The position numbers and the translations under genes were made by a program. From Yersinia pekkanenii (GTDB taxonomy: Bacteria > Pseudomonadota > Gammaproteobacteria > Enterobacterales > Enterobacteriaceae), in assembly GCF_001152565.1 (NCBI RefSeq), contig NZ_CQAZ01000027.1, positions 2,018-63,083 on the forward strand: a stretch of 61,066 nucleotides of DNA, given 5' to 3'. A model generated the notes under the pieces. That model had not been told where the DNA came from and did not search any database. It worked only from the letters and a program-made list of their open reading frames with translations. Of this stretch, positions 38,767 to 48,611 are shown one piece after another (position 1 is the stretch's first letter; every line of letters begins with the position of its first letter).

Positions 38767-38856
38767 TGAAGCGCCCTCACCTTGCCAGCATGGTAACAAT
38801 TAAAACCATTAATATGAGTGTGGTTGATATTTGGCTAATAACCAGTCGCGATGCAA

Positions 38857-38889
38857 ACAAAAAGGGCAAACCTGAGTCTGCCCTTTTGT
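38857..38889 (-). terminator. speA terminator
   Basis: ACAAAAAGGGCA (38857-38868) pairs with TGCCCTTTTGT (38879-38889); on the minus strand the stem is followed by TTTTTGT. It lies 26 bp after the speA stop. Confidence 0.8.
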
Positions 38890-38914
38890 CGATATTGAAT
38901 AAATTCGTTAGTGA

Positions 38915-40894
38915 TTACTCATCTTCGAGATAAGTATAACCATACAGACCGGCTTCAAACTCTTCCATAAACTGTGCCTGCAATTTTGTGTCCAGGTCAG
39001 TTTCTTTCACTTGATCGTGGAACTGTTTCAGCAACTTCTCTGGATTCAACTGAACGTATTCCAGCATATCCGCGACGGTATCACCTTCGTCGGTCTGCTT
39101 AACTTCAACCGTGCCATCCTTGTGAACAAGCACATCAACGGCTGCGGTATCGCCAAATAGATTGTGCATATTACCCAGGATTTCCTGATAGGCTCCCACC
39201 ATAAAGAAGCCCAACAGTGGTGGGTTTTCGGCATCATACGGCGGCATTGGCATGGTAGTTGCCACGCCATCACCGTCAATATAATGGTCGATAGTCCCGT
39301 CAGAATCACAGGTGATATCCAGCAAGACGGCACGGCGTTCAGGTGGATTATTTAATCCCTCCAGTGGCAAGACCGGGAAGAGCTGATCAATGCCCCATGC
39401 ATCCGGCATTGACTGGAACAGTGAGAAGTTGACGTACAGCTTATCGGCCATACGCTCTTGCAGCTCATCAATGATTGGCCGATGCGCACGATTGCTTGGA
39501 TCCAGTTGTTTTTGGATCTCGTTGCAAATACTCAGATACAATTCCTCAGCCCAGGCACGTTGCTTTAGATCCAGCATACCGTGAGCGTATTGGGTATGAA
39601 CATCGTGCAAATCCATCTGGCTATCGTGCAGCCATTCGCGCAGCGAGCGACGATTTTCTGGTTCTTGCATTTCCAACCAGGTATCCCACAGGCTTTCCAG
39701 CGCGCGTGGTGCATCGGTAGCCGGTGCCTGTGGCGCGTTGAACTCATTACGCTCTACACCGATAACATTAGATACCAGCACCGTATGATGCGCGGTTACT
39801 GCGCGGCCTGATTCAGTAATGACTGTTGGGTGCCGCAAACCATGCTCATTACAAGCATCACCGATACCCCAGATAACGTTGTTGGCATATTCATTCAGGC
39901 CATAGTTAACTGAGCAATCGGATTGGGAGCGCGTCCCTTCGTAATCCACCCCCAGACCGCCACCCACATCAAAGCACTGGATATTGACGCCCAGTTTATG
40001 TAATTCCACATAGAAACGCGCAGACTCACGCACACCAGTGGAGATATCACGGATGTTGGATAGCTGAGATCCCAAATGGAAATGCAACAATTGCAGGCTG
40101 TCCAGACTATTGGCATCACGCAGCATATCAACCAGTTGCAACACCTGAGTGGCCGACAAGCCAAATTTGGATTTTTCACCACCACTGGCCTGCCATTTAC
40201 CAGAACCTTGTGATGCCAGACGCGCACGAACTCCCAAACGCGGCACTACGTTCAAGCGCTCAGCTTCTTCCAGCACCATTTTGATTTCTGACATCTTCTC
40301 GATAACCAGATAAACCTTATGGCCCAGTTTTTCGCCGATCAATGCCAGCCGAATATATTCACGGTCTTTATAGCCGTTACAAACAATGACCGAACGGGTC
40401 ATACCGGCATGGGCCAGAACCGCCATCATCTCAGCTTTAGAACCCGCCTCCAGCCCTAATGGCTCGCCAGAATTGACCAACGACTCAATGACCCGGCGAT
40501 GCTGATTGACTTTAATCGGGTAAACCAGGAAGTAATCGCCTTCATAACCAAACGAATCACGCGCACGTTTAAACGCGCCGTTAATTGAGCGCAGGCGGTG
40601 CTGTAAAATTTGGGGGAAACAGAATAACGCAGGCAGACGTTGCCCCTGCTCAAGCTGCATTCTTTTAACCAGTTGCGCCAGATCGACACGCGCCTCACGA
40701 ACATCCGGATCAGGGCAAACACTGATATGACCCAGTTCATTGACGTCATAATAGTTGCCACCCCAGTAGGCGACGTTATACGTGCTCAGCATCTTGCTGG
40801 CATTACGATCGTTCATGGCAACCTCCTGCATCGAGCGTAAAGAAACATGTGCGCCCGCAGCTGACGGACGGCCAATCAAGTTATCATCAGACAT
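38915..40894 (-). CDS. speA: Biosynthetic arginine decarboxylase
   Basis: A PLP enzyme converting arginine to agmatine for putrescine synthesis. At 659 aa it is collinear with E. coli SpeA, from [14 protein letters not shown] to the ending YGYTYLEDE. The PLP lysine is in YPIKVNQHR (about 126), the glycine-rich phosphate loop is [13 protein letters not shown], and the C-terminal active-site region [11 protein letters not shown] is intact. GAGG precedes the ATG. A 47-codon ORF upstream overlaps the start by 8 bases, so translation may be coupled. Agmatine is probably used by the aguA/aguB products 7-9 kb away. Confidence 0.97.
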   Translation of the reverse strand: MSDDNLIGRPSAAGAHVSLRSMQEVAMNDRNASKMLSTYNVAYWGGNYYDVNELGHISVCPDPDVREARVDLAQLVKRMQLEQGQRLPALFCFPQILQHRLRSINGAFKRARDSFGYEGDYFLVYPIKVNQHRRVIESLVNSGEPLGLEAGSKAEMMAVLAHAGMTRSVIVCNGYKDREYIRLALIGEKLGHKVYLVIEKMSEIKMVLEEAERLNVVPRLGVRARLASQGSGKWQASGGEKSKFGLSATQVLQLVDMLRDANSLDSLQLLHFHLGSQLSNIRDISTGVRESARFYVELHKLGVNIQCFDVGGGLGVDYEGTRSQSDCSVNYGLNEYANNVIWGIGDACNEHGLRHPTVITESGRAVTAHHTVLVSNVIGVERNEFNAPQAPATDAPRALESLWDTWLEMQEPENRRSLREWLHDSQMDLHDVHTQYAHGMLDLKQRAWAEELYLSICNEIQKQLDPSNRAHRPIIDELQERMADKLYVNFSLFQSMPDAWGIDQLFPVLPLEGLNNPPERRAVLLDITCDSDGTIDHYIDGDGVATTMPMPPYDAENPPLLGFFMVGAYQEILGNMHNLFGDTAAVDVLVHKDGTVEVKQTDEGDTVADMLEYVQLNPEKLLKQFHDQVKETDLDTKLQAQFMEEFEAGLYGYTYLEDE

Positions 40895-41030
40895 AATTCG
40901 CCTCTATTGCGATACTGACGATAAAGTCAGCCACTATCGCAGCTACACCCTGCAAGGACAACCCACGTGAATGCCAAATAGGCAGGATCTTACGCTGAAA
41001 TGCGCTATCCACGAGCGGTTTATCACTCAA
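40887..41030 (-). CDS. yqgB: Small ORF in the speA leader, YqgB-like
   Basis: A 47-aa frame starts with TTG at 41030 ([13 protein letters not shown]...) and stops at TGA 40889-40887, inside codon 2-3 of speA, an 8-base overlap. Its first residues align without gaps with E. coli YqgB as I remember it: K4-P5, a Q, G-L, a Q and AAIV fall in the same places over about 30 residues. E. coli yqgB also lies just upstream of speA on the same strand. The C-terminal half is hydrophobic ([14 protein letters not shown]), possibly a membrane segment. The start codon is weak and lacks a clear Shine-Dalgarno. It could be a regulatory leader peptide; that is inference. Confidence 0.55.
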   Translation of the reverse strand: MSDKPLVDSAFQRKILPIWHSRGLSLQGVAAIVADFIVSIAIEANYV

Positions 41031-41573
41031 AAATCTATTCACATAGAAAAGGGTAAACACGTTTAAATGTAAAATACGTTCGACTGTAAATACGTATTAA
41101 GATTTTGTGAATCGGATTAGCCGCAAAGTCGTTAGGCTCCCCGGATTCAGTGCTTCAGGCGGCTGTTAACCTGCCCGCGAATCCTGAGTCGCACCCATGT
41201 GGGTGTAACATCGCCTTGATGGTGTACAAGAAAGGAAGGTTGCAAGGGGGGATTGAACGTCAGAACGACGCAGCTGTTGATGTGCAGCAACAAGTAGACA
41301 ACGGATCATTAATCCAACCACCTCCACGCATGCCGCTCACAATGAACGGACAAGAATTTAAATAGATAAATTTAAGTAACAGTTTGATTACGCAGTAATT
41401 TTAGTGCTCATCCAGGGTTAACTCCCCATAAAAAATGAGGCTTATCACTGAGGGTAAAACACTGAAAATCTAACAATGAGCCGATGCCCTCTTCCGGCAT
41501 CCGCATCATTGCATATCAAATAAGTTGCGCGCGCAGTTTATACCTATAACGCGAGCAAAATGCAAATAGCGCG
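41031..41573. other. Upstream region of speA; possible structured leader
   Basis: About 540 bp between the YqgB-like ORF and an ERIC. A GGATTC...GAATCC stem with inner CAGG/CCTG encloses 41142-41182. A GATGCC/GGCATC hairpin lies at 41483-41501. A 71-codon + strand frame (GTG 41150 to TAG 41365) has no family resemblance and a poor start, so I do not call it a gene. The speA promoter should be in this stretch on the minus strand. Confidence 0.4.
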
Positions 41574-41700
<127 letters not shown>

Positions 41701-41796
41701 ACTGTATCAAGCGGTAAATAAATCAAGTCACAACCAAAGAGAGAAATCTCTTGATGCAAAAAGGGCTGGCATTAAAGATAAAAGCTGACCTAAAAT

Positions 41797-41828
41797 AGAC
41801 GTCCAGATGTTAATACATCCATACATTT
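41797..41828 (+). promoter_or_regulatory. Four tandem MetJ boxes upstream of metK
   Basis: AGACGTCC, AGATGTTA, ATACATCC and ATACATTT are consecutive 8-bp units matching the met box AGACGTCT at 7, 5, 4 and 4 or so positions. MetJ with S-adenosylmethionine binds such arrays cooperatively, and metK is a known target in E. coli. A possible -10, TAGAAT (41836-41841), lies just downstream, so bound MetJ would cover the -35 region. Confidence 0.75.
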
Positions 41829-41878
41829 TAATTGCTAGAATGCTAAGTGCATTGTCAATGCACCGGCTTCTAAATTGA

Positions 41879-41938
41879 TATACCCAAAGAACCTGGAGTT
41901 GCAGCTAACCACCCTGTGGCTTCAAGTACGAATGGGAT
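41879..41938 (+). repeat. ERIC remnant in the metK leader
   Basis: TATACCC...GGAGTTGCAGCTAACCACC and GTGGCTTCAAGTACGAATGG are left and right ERIC ends fused without the core. It lies between the MetJ boxes/promoter and the metK start, hence in the 5' untranslated region. A related fragment is found between yggS and proC. Confidence 0.6.
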
Positions 41939-42075
41939 CGACTGCTAAAGGCTTTGCCTAAAGGGGCGTTGCAAGGCGTCAACGCATCAGACTATCTAAC
42001 CAATGTCGGTTTCTGTTGCCTGGCACTCAACGCTATGCAGTGACTTTTCACTTGTATTTCAAGGTAAAGAAAACA

Positions 42076-43230
42076 ATGGCTAAACATCTATTTACATCAG
42101 AATCTGTCTCTGAAGGGCACCCTGACAAAATCGCTGATCAGATTTCAGATGCGGTACTTGACGCAATTCTTGAACAAGATCCAAAAGCACGTGTTGCCTG
42201 CGAAACCTATGTCAAAACAGGTATGGTCATGGTTGGCGGTGAAGTCACCACTAACGCATGGGTAGATATCGAAGAAATCACCCGTCGTACCGTGCGCGAA
42301 ATCGGTTATGTTAATTCTGAGATGGGTTTTGACGCTAACTCTTGCGCCGTTTTAAGTGCGATTGGTAAGCAATCACCTGATATTAATCAGGGTGTTGACC
42401 GTTCAGATCCATTAGAACAAGGCGCGGGTGACCAGGGCCTGATGTTCGGCTATGCCACTAACGAAACCGACGTTTTAATGCCCGCACCTATTACCTACGC
42501 TCACCGTTTGGTCAAGCGTCAGGCTGAAGTGCGTAAAAATGGCACCTTGCCGTGGCTGCGCCCGGATGCAAAAAGCCAGATTACCTTCCAGTATGACGAC
42601 GGCAAGATTGTCGGTATTGATGCGGTTGTTCTGTCGACGCAGCATTCAGAAGATATCAGTCTGAAAGATTTGCAAGAAGCGGTGATGGAAGAAATTATCA
42701 AGCCGGTTCTACCTGTTGAGTGGCTCACTGCTACCACCAAGTATCATATTAATCCGACGGGTCGTTTCGTTATCGGTGGCCCAATGGGTGACTGTGGTCT
42801 GACGGGCCGTAAAATCATTGTTGATACCTACGGCGGCATGGCTCGCCATGGTGGTGGGGCATTTTCGGGCAAAGATCCGTCCAAAGTTGACCGTTCAGCC
42901 GCCTATGCAGCTCGTTATGTCGCGAAAAATATCGTCGCGGCAGGCTTGGCAGACCGTTGTGAGATTCAGGTTTCTTACGCCATCGGTGTGGCAGAACCGA
43001 CCTCCATTATGGTGGAAACATTCGGTACCGGTAAGGTTTCAGAGGATCAACTGATTACTCTGGTGCGTGAGTTCTTCGAGCTACGCCCTTATGGCCTGAT
43101 TCAAATGTTGGATCTGTTGCATCCGATCTATCAAGCTACCGCAGCTTATGGTCACTTTGGTCGTAAAGAATTCCCTTGGGAAAAAACCGACAAAGCCGAA
43201 TTACTGCGTGATGCTGCTGGCCTGAAATAA
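42076..43230 (+). CDS. metK: S-adenosylmethionine synthetase
   Basis: Makes S-adenosylmethionine from ATP and methionine; essential. The start [19 protein letters not shown] at 42076 gives 384 aa as in E. coli; the frame runs 20 codons further upstream without family similarity. Signatures are the methionine loop [12 protein letters not shown] (about 114-125) and the P-loop-like [16 protein letters not shown] (about 259-274), both intact. MetJ boxes upstream and a strong terminator downstream make it a single-gene unit. Confidence 0.98.
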   Translation: MAKHLFTSESVSEGHPDKIADQISDAVLDAILEQDPKARVACETYVKTGMVMVGGEVTTNAWVDIEEITRRTVREIGYVNSEMGFDANSCAVLSAIGKQSPDINQGVDRSDPLEQGAGDQGLMFGYATNETDVLMPAPITYAHRLVKRQAEVRKNGTLPWLRPDAKSQITFQYDDGKIVGIDAVVLSTQHSEDISLKDLQEAVMEEIIKPVLPVEWLTATTKYHINPTGRFVIGGPMGDCGLTGRKIIVDTYGGMARHGGGAFSGKDPSKVDRSAAYAARYVAKNIVAAGLADRCEIQVSYAIGVAEPTSIMVETFGTGKVSEDQLITLVREFFELRPYGLIQMLDLLHPIYQATAAYGHFGRKEFPWEKTDKAELLRDAAGLK

Positions 43231-43256
43231 GCTTTAGTACGCAGAATTCGAACAGC

Positions 43257-43289
43257 AAAAACCCCGCTGAATATATTGCGGGGTTTTTT
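43257..43289 (+). terminator. metK terminator
   Basis: AAAACCCCGC (43257-43266) pairs with GCGGGGTTTT (43278-43287), with a T-run, 26 bp after the metK stop. Confidence 0.9.
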
Positions 43290-43356
43290 ATGAATTATGG
43301 GTTTATCGCGCCTGCTGGCTTGCATATGGTTACCTGCCGTTTTATTCTTCCGCAAT

Positions 43357-43869
43357 ATGAGTACACTAAGAATCCCTATCGCGTTACAGCAAGCCATTAT
43401 GCGCTGTTTGCGCCACAAATTGCAGTTGGCGAATCAGCATCTGGGCACCGCCTATCCGGAGCCAAAAATCAACTATCATCAACGTGGTACCAGTGCGGGC
43501 AGTGCTTATCTACAATCCTTCGAAATTCGCCTTAATCCCGTGCTATTGCTGGAAAATCAGCAGTCTTTTATCGATGAAGTGGTACCTCATGAATTGGCTC
43601 ACTTGCTGGTTTATCGCCAATTTGGCCGGGTTGCCCCCCATGGCGCAGAGTGGCGCTGGATGATGGAGCATGTATTGCAAGTCCCGGCCAGCCGTACTCA
43701 TCAGTTTGAAGTGGCCTCAGTGCGCAGTAAAACTTTCAATTATCAGTGCACATGCCAACAACACGCCTTAACCATTCGCCGCCACAATAAAGTACAGCGT
43801 GGCGAGAGTGAATATCGCTGCCGTCACTGTGGGGAAAAACTGCAATTTATTGCAGTAAAAAGCGGTTAG
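43357..43869 (+). CDS. sprT: SprT-family zinc protein
   Basis: SprT-like proteins share the SPRTN metalloprotease fold; the bacterial role is undefined. The start [16 protein letters not shown] at 43357 gives 170 aa, close to E. coli SprT. The active-site motif is [11 protein letters not shown] (HExxH-type, near residue 78). A C-terminal zinc ribbon has CTCQQH and CRHCG pairs. The longer frame from 43297 overlaps the terminator region and is rejected. It lies between metK and endA; galP, found here in E. coli, is absent. Confidence 0.94.
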   Translation: MSTLRIPIALQQAIMRCLRHKLQLANQHLGTAYPEPKINYHQRGTSAGSAYLQSFEIRLNPVLLLENQQSFIDEVVPHELAHLLVYRQFGRVAPHGAEWRWMMEHVLQVPASRTHQFEVASVRSKTFNYQCTCQQHALTIRRHNKVQRGESEYRCRHCGEKLQFIAVKSG

Positions 43870-43966
43870 GAATGAACGTTAATTGTTATAAAACAGCGTG
43901 TTAATTTGCCATTCATCCGTATTATCTATAACCTGCCTGCTTTTCATCATCGAGCTGTTGTGAGAT

Positions 43967-44674
43967 ATGTTACGCAAAATCCTGTTCCTGCTGGTTTTAT
44001 CCTCCCCGTGGCTTCCTCTGGTCAGTCACAGCCAAAGCATTAATAACTTTTCTCAGGCCAAAACAGTGGCCGTGAAAATTAACCATGATGCGCCTGGCAG
44101 TTTTTACTGTGGATGCAAAATTGACTGGCAAGGCAAGAAAGGTGTTCCAAACCTGAAGAGTTGTGGCTATCAACCCAGAAAAAATGCCCAACGAGCCGCA
44201 CGGATTGAATGGGAACATGTGGTCCCCGCCTGGCAGTTTGGCCACCAGCGCCAGTGCTGGCAGCAAGGTGGGCGCAAAAATTGCGCTAAAGATCCGGTCT
44301 ATCGCCAGATAGAGACTGATTTACACAATCTGCAACCCGCTATTGGTGAAGTGAATGGCGACCGCAATAACTTTATGTATTCCCAATGGAATGGTGGCAA
44401 CGGCCAATACGGTCAGTGCGATATGAAAGTTGATTTTAAAAACAAGCTGGCAGAGCCTCCAGCCCGTGCTCGCGGGGCAATTGCACGCACCTATTTTTAT
44501 ATGCGCGACCAGTATCAATTGCGGCTCTCCAGCCAGCAAAGTAAGCTATTTGATGTTTGGCATCGTCAATATCCCGTCACCGATTGGGAATGTCTGCGTG
44601 ATGAGCGAGTAGCAAAAGCGCAGGGTAATCATAACCCTTATGTACAACGAGCTTGCCAGCAACAAAAAGGCTAA
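43967..44674 (+). CDS. endA: Endonuclease I, periplasmic
   Basis: A non-specific double-strand DNA endonuclease secreted to the periplasm. The 235-aa precursor opens with a signal peptide ([20 protein letters not shown], cleavage near SHS-QS). The catalytic beta-beta-alpha metal region shows [10 protein letters not shown] (His near 84) and [19 protein letters not shown]. Several cysteines (YCGCK, SCGY, QCWQ, NCAKD) form the disulfides required for activity. It lies 45 bp before rsmE, the usual order. Confidence 0.96.
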   Translation: MLRKILFLLVLSSPWLPLVSHSQSINNFSQAKTVAVKINHDAPGSFYCGCKIDWQGKKGVPNLKSCGYQPRKNAQRAARIEWEHVVPAWQFGHQRQCWQQGGRKNCAKDPVYRQIETDLHNLQPAIGEVNGDRNNFMYSQWNGGNGQYGQCDMKVDFKNKLAEPPARARGAIARTYFYMRDQYQLRLSSQQSKLFDVWHRQYPVTDWECLRDERVAKAQGNHNPYVQRACQQQKG

Positions 44675-44719
44675 TCTAGTATATCGCTAATATTTTCGTT
44701 TCAGGACTCAGAGCACCCC

Positions 44720-45451
44720 ATGCGCATACCCCGCATTTATCATCCGCAGCCTTTACAGGCGAATACCGAGCTGGCGCTAAGCGATGAAGCTGCCAATCAC
44801 GTAGGTCGTGTGCTCCGTATGATTGAAGGCCAAAGCCTGCAATTATTTGACGGCAGTAATCAGGTTTTTGCAGCCGAGATCGTGCGGGCAGATAAAAAAA
44901 ACCTGGTGGTCCGACTCACCGAAGGGCAGTTGGAAAACCGTGAGTCACCATTAAACTTACACTTAGGGCAGGTTATTTCCCGTGGTGAGAAAATGGAATT
45001 TACGGTACAGAAATCCATTGAGTTGGGTGTCAATGTGATTACTCCGCTGTTTTCTGAACGCTGTGGCGTTAAGCTGGATGGCGAACGTCTGGCGAAGAAA
45101 ATCCAACAATGGCAAAAAATTGCTATCGCTGCCTGTGAGCAATGTGGCCGCAATACTATCCCAGAAATCCGGGCGGCAATGCAGCTAACCGACTGGTGTG
45201 CGGAGCAAGATGATAGCCTGAAACTCAATCTGCACCCGCGTGCCAGCAATAGCATTAACACCCTTCCCCCGTCGCTCAACAAAGTGCGTTTGTTGATTGG
45301 CCCGGAGGGCGGTCTGTCTGCCGATGAAATTGCCATGACCTCGCGCCTTGGATTTACTGATATCCTGCTGGGACCGCGAGTTTTGCGTACTGAAACTACC
45401 GCCCTTACTGCCATTACTGCTTTGCAGGTGCGGTTTGGTGATCTGGGATAA
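44720..45451 (+). CDS. rsmE: 16S rRNA m3U1498 methyltransferase
   Basis: A SPOUT-family enzyme that methylates N3 of U1498 in 16S rRNA. The 243-aa protein has an N-terminal PUA-like domain (NHVGRVLRM at about 27-35) and the C-terminal knotted SAM domain with [14 protein letters not shown] and [12 protein letters not shown]. Length and motifs equal those of E. coli RsmE. It lies 25 bp before gshB and is probably co-transcribed with it. Confidence 0.97.
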   Translation: MRIPRIYHPQPLQANTELALSDEAANHVGRVLRMIEGQSLQLFDGSNQVFAAEIVRADKKNLVVRLTEGQLENRESPLNLHLGQVISRGEKMEFTVQKSIELGVNVITPLFSERCGVKLDGERLAKKIQQWQKIAIAACEQCGRNTIPEIRAAMQLTDWCAEQDDSLKLNLHPRASNSINTLPPSLNKVRLLIGPEGGLSADEIAMTSRLGFTDILLGPRVLRTETTALTAITALQVRFGDLG

Positions 45452-45476
45452 AATTCGTTCCCATTAGGAGAGAAGA

Positions 45477-46445
45477 ATGATCAAGCTCGGCATCGTAATG
45501 GACCCAATCTCGTCCATTAATATCAAGAAAGACTCCAGCTTCGCTATGCTGTTGGAAGCACAGCGCCGTGGTTGGGAACTGCATTACATGGAGATGGACG
45601 ATCTTTACATGCGTGGCGGTAATGGCTGCGCCCGTACTCGCCTGTTGAGTGTGAAACAAGATAAAGACGATTGGTTCAGCTTTGGTGCGGAACAAGACCT
45701 GCCGCTGCACTCTCTTGATGTCATTCTGATGCGTAAAGATCCGCCGTTTGATACTGAATTTATCTATGCCACTTATATTCTGGAACGCGCAGAAGATAAA
45801 GGTACGCTGGTGGTGAATAAACCGCAGAGCCTGCGTGACTGTAACGAGAAGCTATTTACCGCCTGGTTCCCTGAGTTAACGCCAGATACCTTGGTCACAC
45901 GCAGTAAAGAGCAGATCCGTAAATTCCATCAGGAACATGGCGATATCATTCTAAAACCCCTGGATGGTATGGGTGGCACCTCGATATTCCGGGTGAAGCA
46001 GGATGACCCTAACGTATCGGTTATTATTGAAACATTGACCGAACTCGGCAGCCGATTCTGCATGGCACAAAACTTCCTGCCCGCCATCAAAGAAGGCGAT
46101 AAACGTGTATTGGTGGTTGACGGCAAGCCAGTGCCTTATTGCCTGGCGCGTATTCCTGCTCAGGGTGAAACCCGTGGTAATCTGGCTGCCGGTGGCCGTG
46201 GCGAAGCCCGTCCACTCAGTGAGAGCGATTGGAAGATTGCTAACGCGGTGGCACCAATACTGAAGCAAAAAGGCTTAATTTTTGTTGGCCTGGATATTAT
46301 CGGCGATCGTCTGACTGAAATTAACGTCACCAGCCCGACCTGCATACGTGAAATTGAAGCCGCCTTCCCGGATGTCTCGATAACCGGCATGCTAATGGAT
46401 GCGATTGAAGTGCGTTTGGCTAGCAGCCCTAAACGAATGAAATAA
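45477..46445 (+). CDS. gshB: Glutathione synthetase
   Basis: Joins gamma-glutamylcysteine and glycine with ATP to make glutathione. The 322-aa protein starts MIKLGIVMDPISSINIKKD and has an ATP-grasp fold with ILKPLDGMGGTSIF (about 160-173), the RGNLAAGGRGEARPL loop and the C-terminal metal ligands GDRLTEINVTSPT. It is six residues longer than the E. coli enzyme, through the tail ASSPKRMK. An ACGGAAGT/ACTTCCGT hairpin follows about 5 bp after the stop. Confidence 0.97.
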   Translation: MIKLGIVMDPISSINIKKDSSFAMLLEAQRRGWELHYMEMDDLYMRGGNGCARTRLLSVKQDKDDWFSFGAEQDLPLHSLDVILMRKDPPFDTEFIYATYILERAEDKGTLVVNKPQSLRDCNEKLFTAWFPELTPDTLVTRSKEQIRKFHQEHGDIILKPLDGMGGTSIFRVKQDDPNVSVIIETLTELGSRFCMAQNFLPAIKEGDKRVLVVDGKPVPYCLARIPAQGETRGNLAAGGRGEARPLSESDWKIANAVAPILKQKGLIFVGLDIIGDRLTEINVTSPTCIREIEAAFPDVSITGMLMDAIEVRLASSPKRMK

Positions 46446-46556
46446 CAAAAACGGAAGTGGTGTATTTTTGAGCGCTACTTCCGTGACTTTATTCTCACTT
46501 ATCCGCATACTCACATGAGTTCACCCCTTAACTCAGCGAATCCCCTATATAATATA

Positions 46557-47120
46557 ATGAATTTACAGCATCACTTTCTTATAGCTATGCCTTCTCTTCA
46601 GGCCCCCCCATTTATGCGATCGGTTATTTACGTCTGTGAGCATAACGAGGAGGGTGCAATGGGTTTGGTGATAAACAAACCTATGGAACAGTTCACGGTA
46701 GAGACTGTGCTGAAAAAACTGAAAATCAGCCCTTCACCACGCGACCCATCCATACGTCTGGATAAACCGGTATTAACTGGCGGGCCACTGGCGGAAGATC
46801 GCGGTTTTATTCTGCACTCGCCACGGGAAGGTTTCACCTCCAGTATTCCTATCTCACCAGATACCATGATAACCACCTCCAAAGATGTCCTGGAAACGTT
46901 AGGAACACCAGATCAGCCTAAAAATCTATTGGTGGCGCTGGGTTATGCCGGCTGGCAGCAAGGGCAGTTAGAACAGGAATTGTTAGATAATGTCTGGCTG
47001 ACTATTGAGGCAGATCCTCATATTCTGTTCCACACGCCAATTGCTGAACGCTGGCAAGCAGCAGCCAACAAGCTGGGGATTAATATCTTCAACATTGCTC
47101 CGCAAGCAGGACACGCCTAA
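46557..47120 (+). CDS. yqgE: UPF0301 protein YqgE (AlgH family)
   Basis: A 187-aa cytosolic protein of the AlgH/UPF0301 family, function unknown. I chose the ATG at 46557 ([19 protein letters not shown]), which matches the family start; the frame opens 14 codons earlier. Signatures are [21 protein letters not shown] (split across residues about 22-42) and the [10 protein letters not shown] loop. Its stop overlaps the start of ruvX (TAATG), so the two are translationally coupled, as in most gammaproteobacteria. Confidence 0.94.
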   Translation: MNLQHHFLIAMPSLQAPPFMRSVIYVCEHNEEGAMGLVINKPMEQFTVETVLKKLKISPSPRDPSIRLDKPVLTGGPLAEDRGFILHSPREGFTSSIPISPDTMITTSKDVLETLGTPDQPKNLLVALGYAGWQQGQLEQELLDNVWLTIEADPHILFHTPIAERWQAAANKLGINIFNIAPQAGHA

Positions 47121-47542
47121 TGGCTAACCGCACCATTGTTTCCTTTGATTTTGGTACTAAAAGTATCGGTGTGGCTATCGGTCAGGAAGTCACTGGCACC
47201 GCAAGAGCGCTGACATCATTTAAAGCGCAGGATGGCACCCCAGACTGGCAGAAAGTCGAAAAACTGCTGAAAGAGTGGCAACCTGATTTAGTGGTGGTCG
47301 GGTTGCCACTGAATATGGATGGCACTGAGCAACCGCTGACCGCGCGCGCACGTAGGTTTGCCAACCGCTTGCATGGCCGTTTTGGTGTACAGATAGCCTT
47401 ACAAGATGAACGCCTCAGTACAGTAGAGGCCCGTGCCAATTTGTTTGACAGTGGTGGTTATCGTGCACTGGACAAAGGCAGCGTCGATGCTGCTTCTGCG
47501 GTCATTATTTTGGAAAGTTGGTTTGATGAACAGGCAGGCTGA
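47120..47542 (+). CDS. yqgF: Putative pre-16S rRNA nuclease YqgF/RuvX
   Basis: An RNase H-like enzyme implicated in maturation of the 16S rRNA 5' end. The 140-aa protein has the first catalytic Asp in [14 protein letters not shown] (about 9), Glu in [17 protein letters not shown] and [11 protein letters not shown] (Glu near 97), and the final Asp in DAASAVIIL. The ATG overlaps the yqgE stop by one base. It is followed by a 181-bp gap before aguB rather than by yggR as in E. coli. Confidence 0.95.
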   Translation: MANRTIVSFDFGTKSIGVAIGQEVTGTARALTSFKAQDGTPDWQKVEKLLKEWQPDLVVVGLPLNMDGTEQPLTARARRFANRLHGRFGVQIALQDERLSTVEARANLFDSGGYRALDKGSVDAASAVIILESWFDEQAG

Positions 47543-47681
47543 AGACGTTTTTTTGACATTATCCCTTGCTGTTTTCCATTTTCCATTTCCACTGCCTAAC
47601 CCGACAATCCCGGCATGCATGGCACCCATGCCCGCACAATTGTATACTACCTTTATGCCAATCAGCGGCTCAAAATATTGC

Positions 47682-47703
47682 ACACCCCATACGGGTGTTT
47701 TTT
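47682..47703 (+). terminator. Terminator/attenuator just upstream of aguB
   Basis: ACACCC (47682-47687) pairs with GGGTGT (47693-47698) around CATAC and runs into TTTTTT. It ends 20 bp before the aguB start and directly before the probable ribosome site (TTGAGG). It could simply end yqgE-yqgF transcription. A TATACT box at about 47643 lies before it, so attenuation of an aguB transcript is also possible. Confidence 0.7.
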
Positions 47704-47723
47704 ACATTTATTGAGGTTTTCTC

Positions 47724-48608
47724 ATGACAAAAGTGACTGTTGCTGCGACTCAAATGGCCTGTTCTTGGGACCTGCCTAAGAACATTGAAAATGCCGAGAG
47801 ACTGGTACGTGATGCACACGCCAAAGGCGCGCAAATCATCCTGATTCAAGAGCTGTTTGCCGCACCTTATTTCTGTATTGATCAAAGCCCGGAACACTAT
47901 GCACTGGCCCAAGAGCTGGATAATAGCCCGCTCATTAAGCACTTCGCCAAGCTGGCGGCCGAGCTGCAAGTAGTGTTACCACTAAGCTTCTTTGAGAAAG
48001 CCAATAATGCCTACTACAACTCACTGGTTATGATTGACGCTGATGGTTCGGTTCTGGATGTGTACCGTAAAACTCACATTCCTAATGGCCCGGCTTACCA
48101 GGAAAAACAATTCTTTATTCCGGGCGATACCGGCTTCAAAGTCTGGCAGACCCGCTATGCAAAAGTCGGCGTAGGCATCTGCTGGGATCAGTGGTTCCCG
48201 GAAACAGCCCGCAGCCTGGCGCTGCTTGGCGCAGAAATCATCTTCTACCCAACGGCTATCGGCTCTGAACCGGCTTACCCTGAAATCGACAGCCAACCAC
48301 ACTGGACCCGTGTTCAGCAAGGCCATGCCGCAGCAAATTTGGTGCCCGTTATCGCGTCTAACCGTATCGGTACCGAAAAAAGCAAGTTTATCGATGGTCT
48401 GGAAATGACCTTCTACGGTTCCTCCTTCATCGCAGACCAAACCGGTGCACTGCTGGCTCAAGCCAACAAAACTGACGAAACCGTGTTGGTGCACCAGTTT
48501 GATTTGCAGGAAATTGCTGCTCAGCGCGCTTCATGGGGCTTGTTCCGCGATCGCCGTCCGGAAATGTATCAGACATTAACCACTTCTGACGGCAAGACCC
48601 GGAGATAA
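47724..48608 (+). CDS. aguB: N-carbamoylputrescine amidase
   Basis: A nitrilase-superfamily enzyme that hydrolyses N-carbamoylputrescine to putrescine, CO2 and ammonia. The 294-aa protein shows the Glu-Lys-Cys triad in IQELFAAPYFC (about 48), YRKTHIPNG (about 121) and GVGICWDQWFPE (Cys about 158). It lies 3 bp before aguA, and the two form the agmatine-to-putrescine route. In E. coli no such pair is present between yqgF and yggR, so this is an accessory insertion in the backbone. Codon use looks like that of the neighbours. Confidence 0.95.
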   Translation: MTKVTVAATQMACSWDLPKNIENAERLVRDAHAKGAQIILIQELFAAPYFCIDQSPEHYALAQELDNSPLIKHFAKLAAELQVVLPLSFFEKANNAYYNSLVMIDADGSVLDVYRKTHIPNGPAYQEKQFFIPGDTGFKVWQTRYAKVGVGICWDQWFPETARSLALLGAEIIFYPTAIGSEPAYPEIDSQPHWTRVQQGHAAANLVPVIASNRIGTEKSKFIDGLEMTFYGSSFIADQTGALLAQANKTDETVLVHQFDLQEIAAQRASWGLFRDRRPEMYQTLTTSDGKTRR

Positions 48609-48611
48609 TTT

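Noticed and set aside
41150..41365. 71-codon frame in the speA-metK gap
   Set aside because: GTG start without ribosome site, no recognisable family; kept only as part of the intergenic description.
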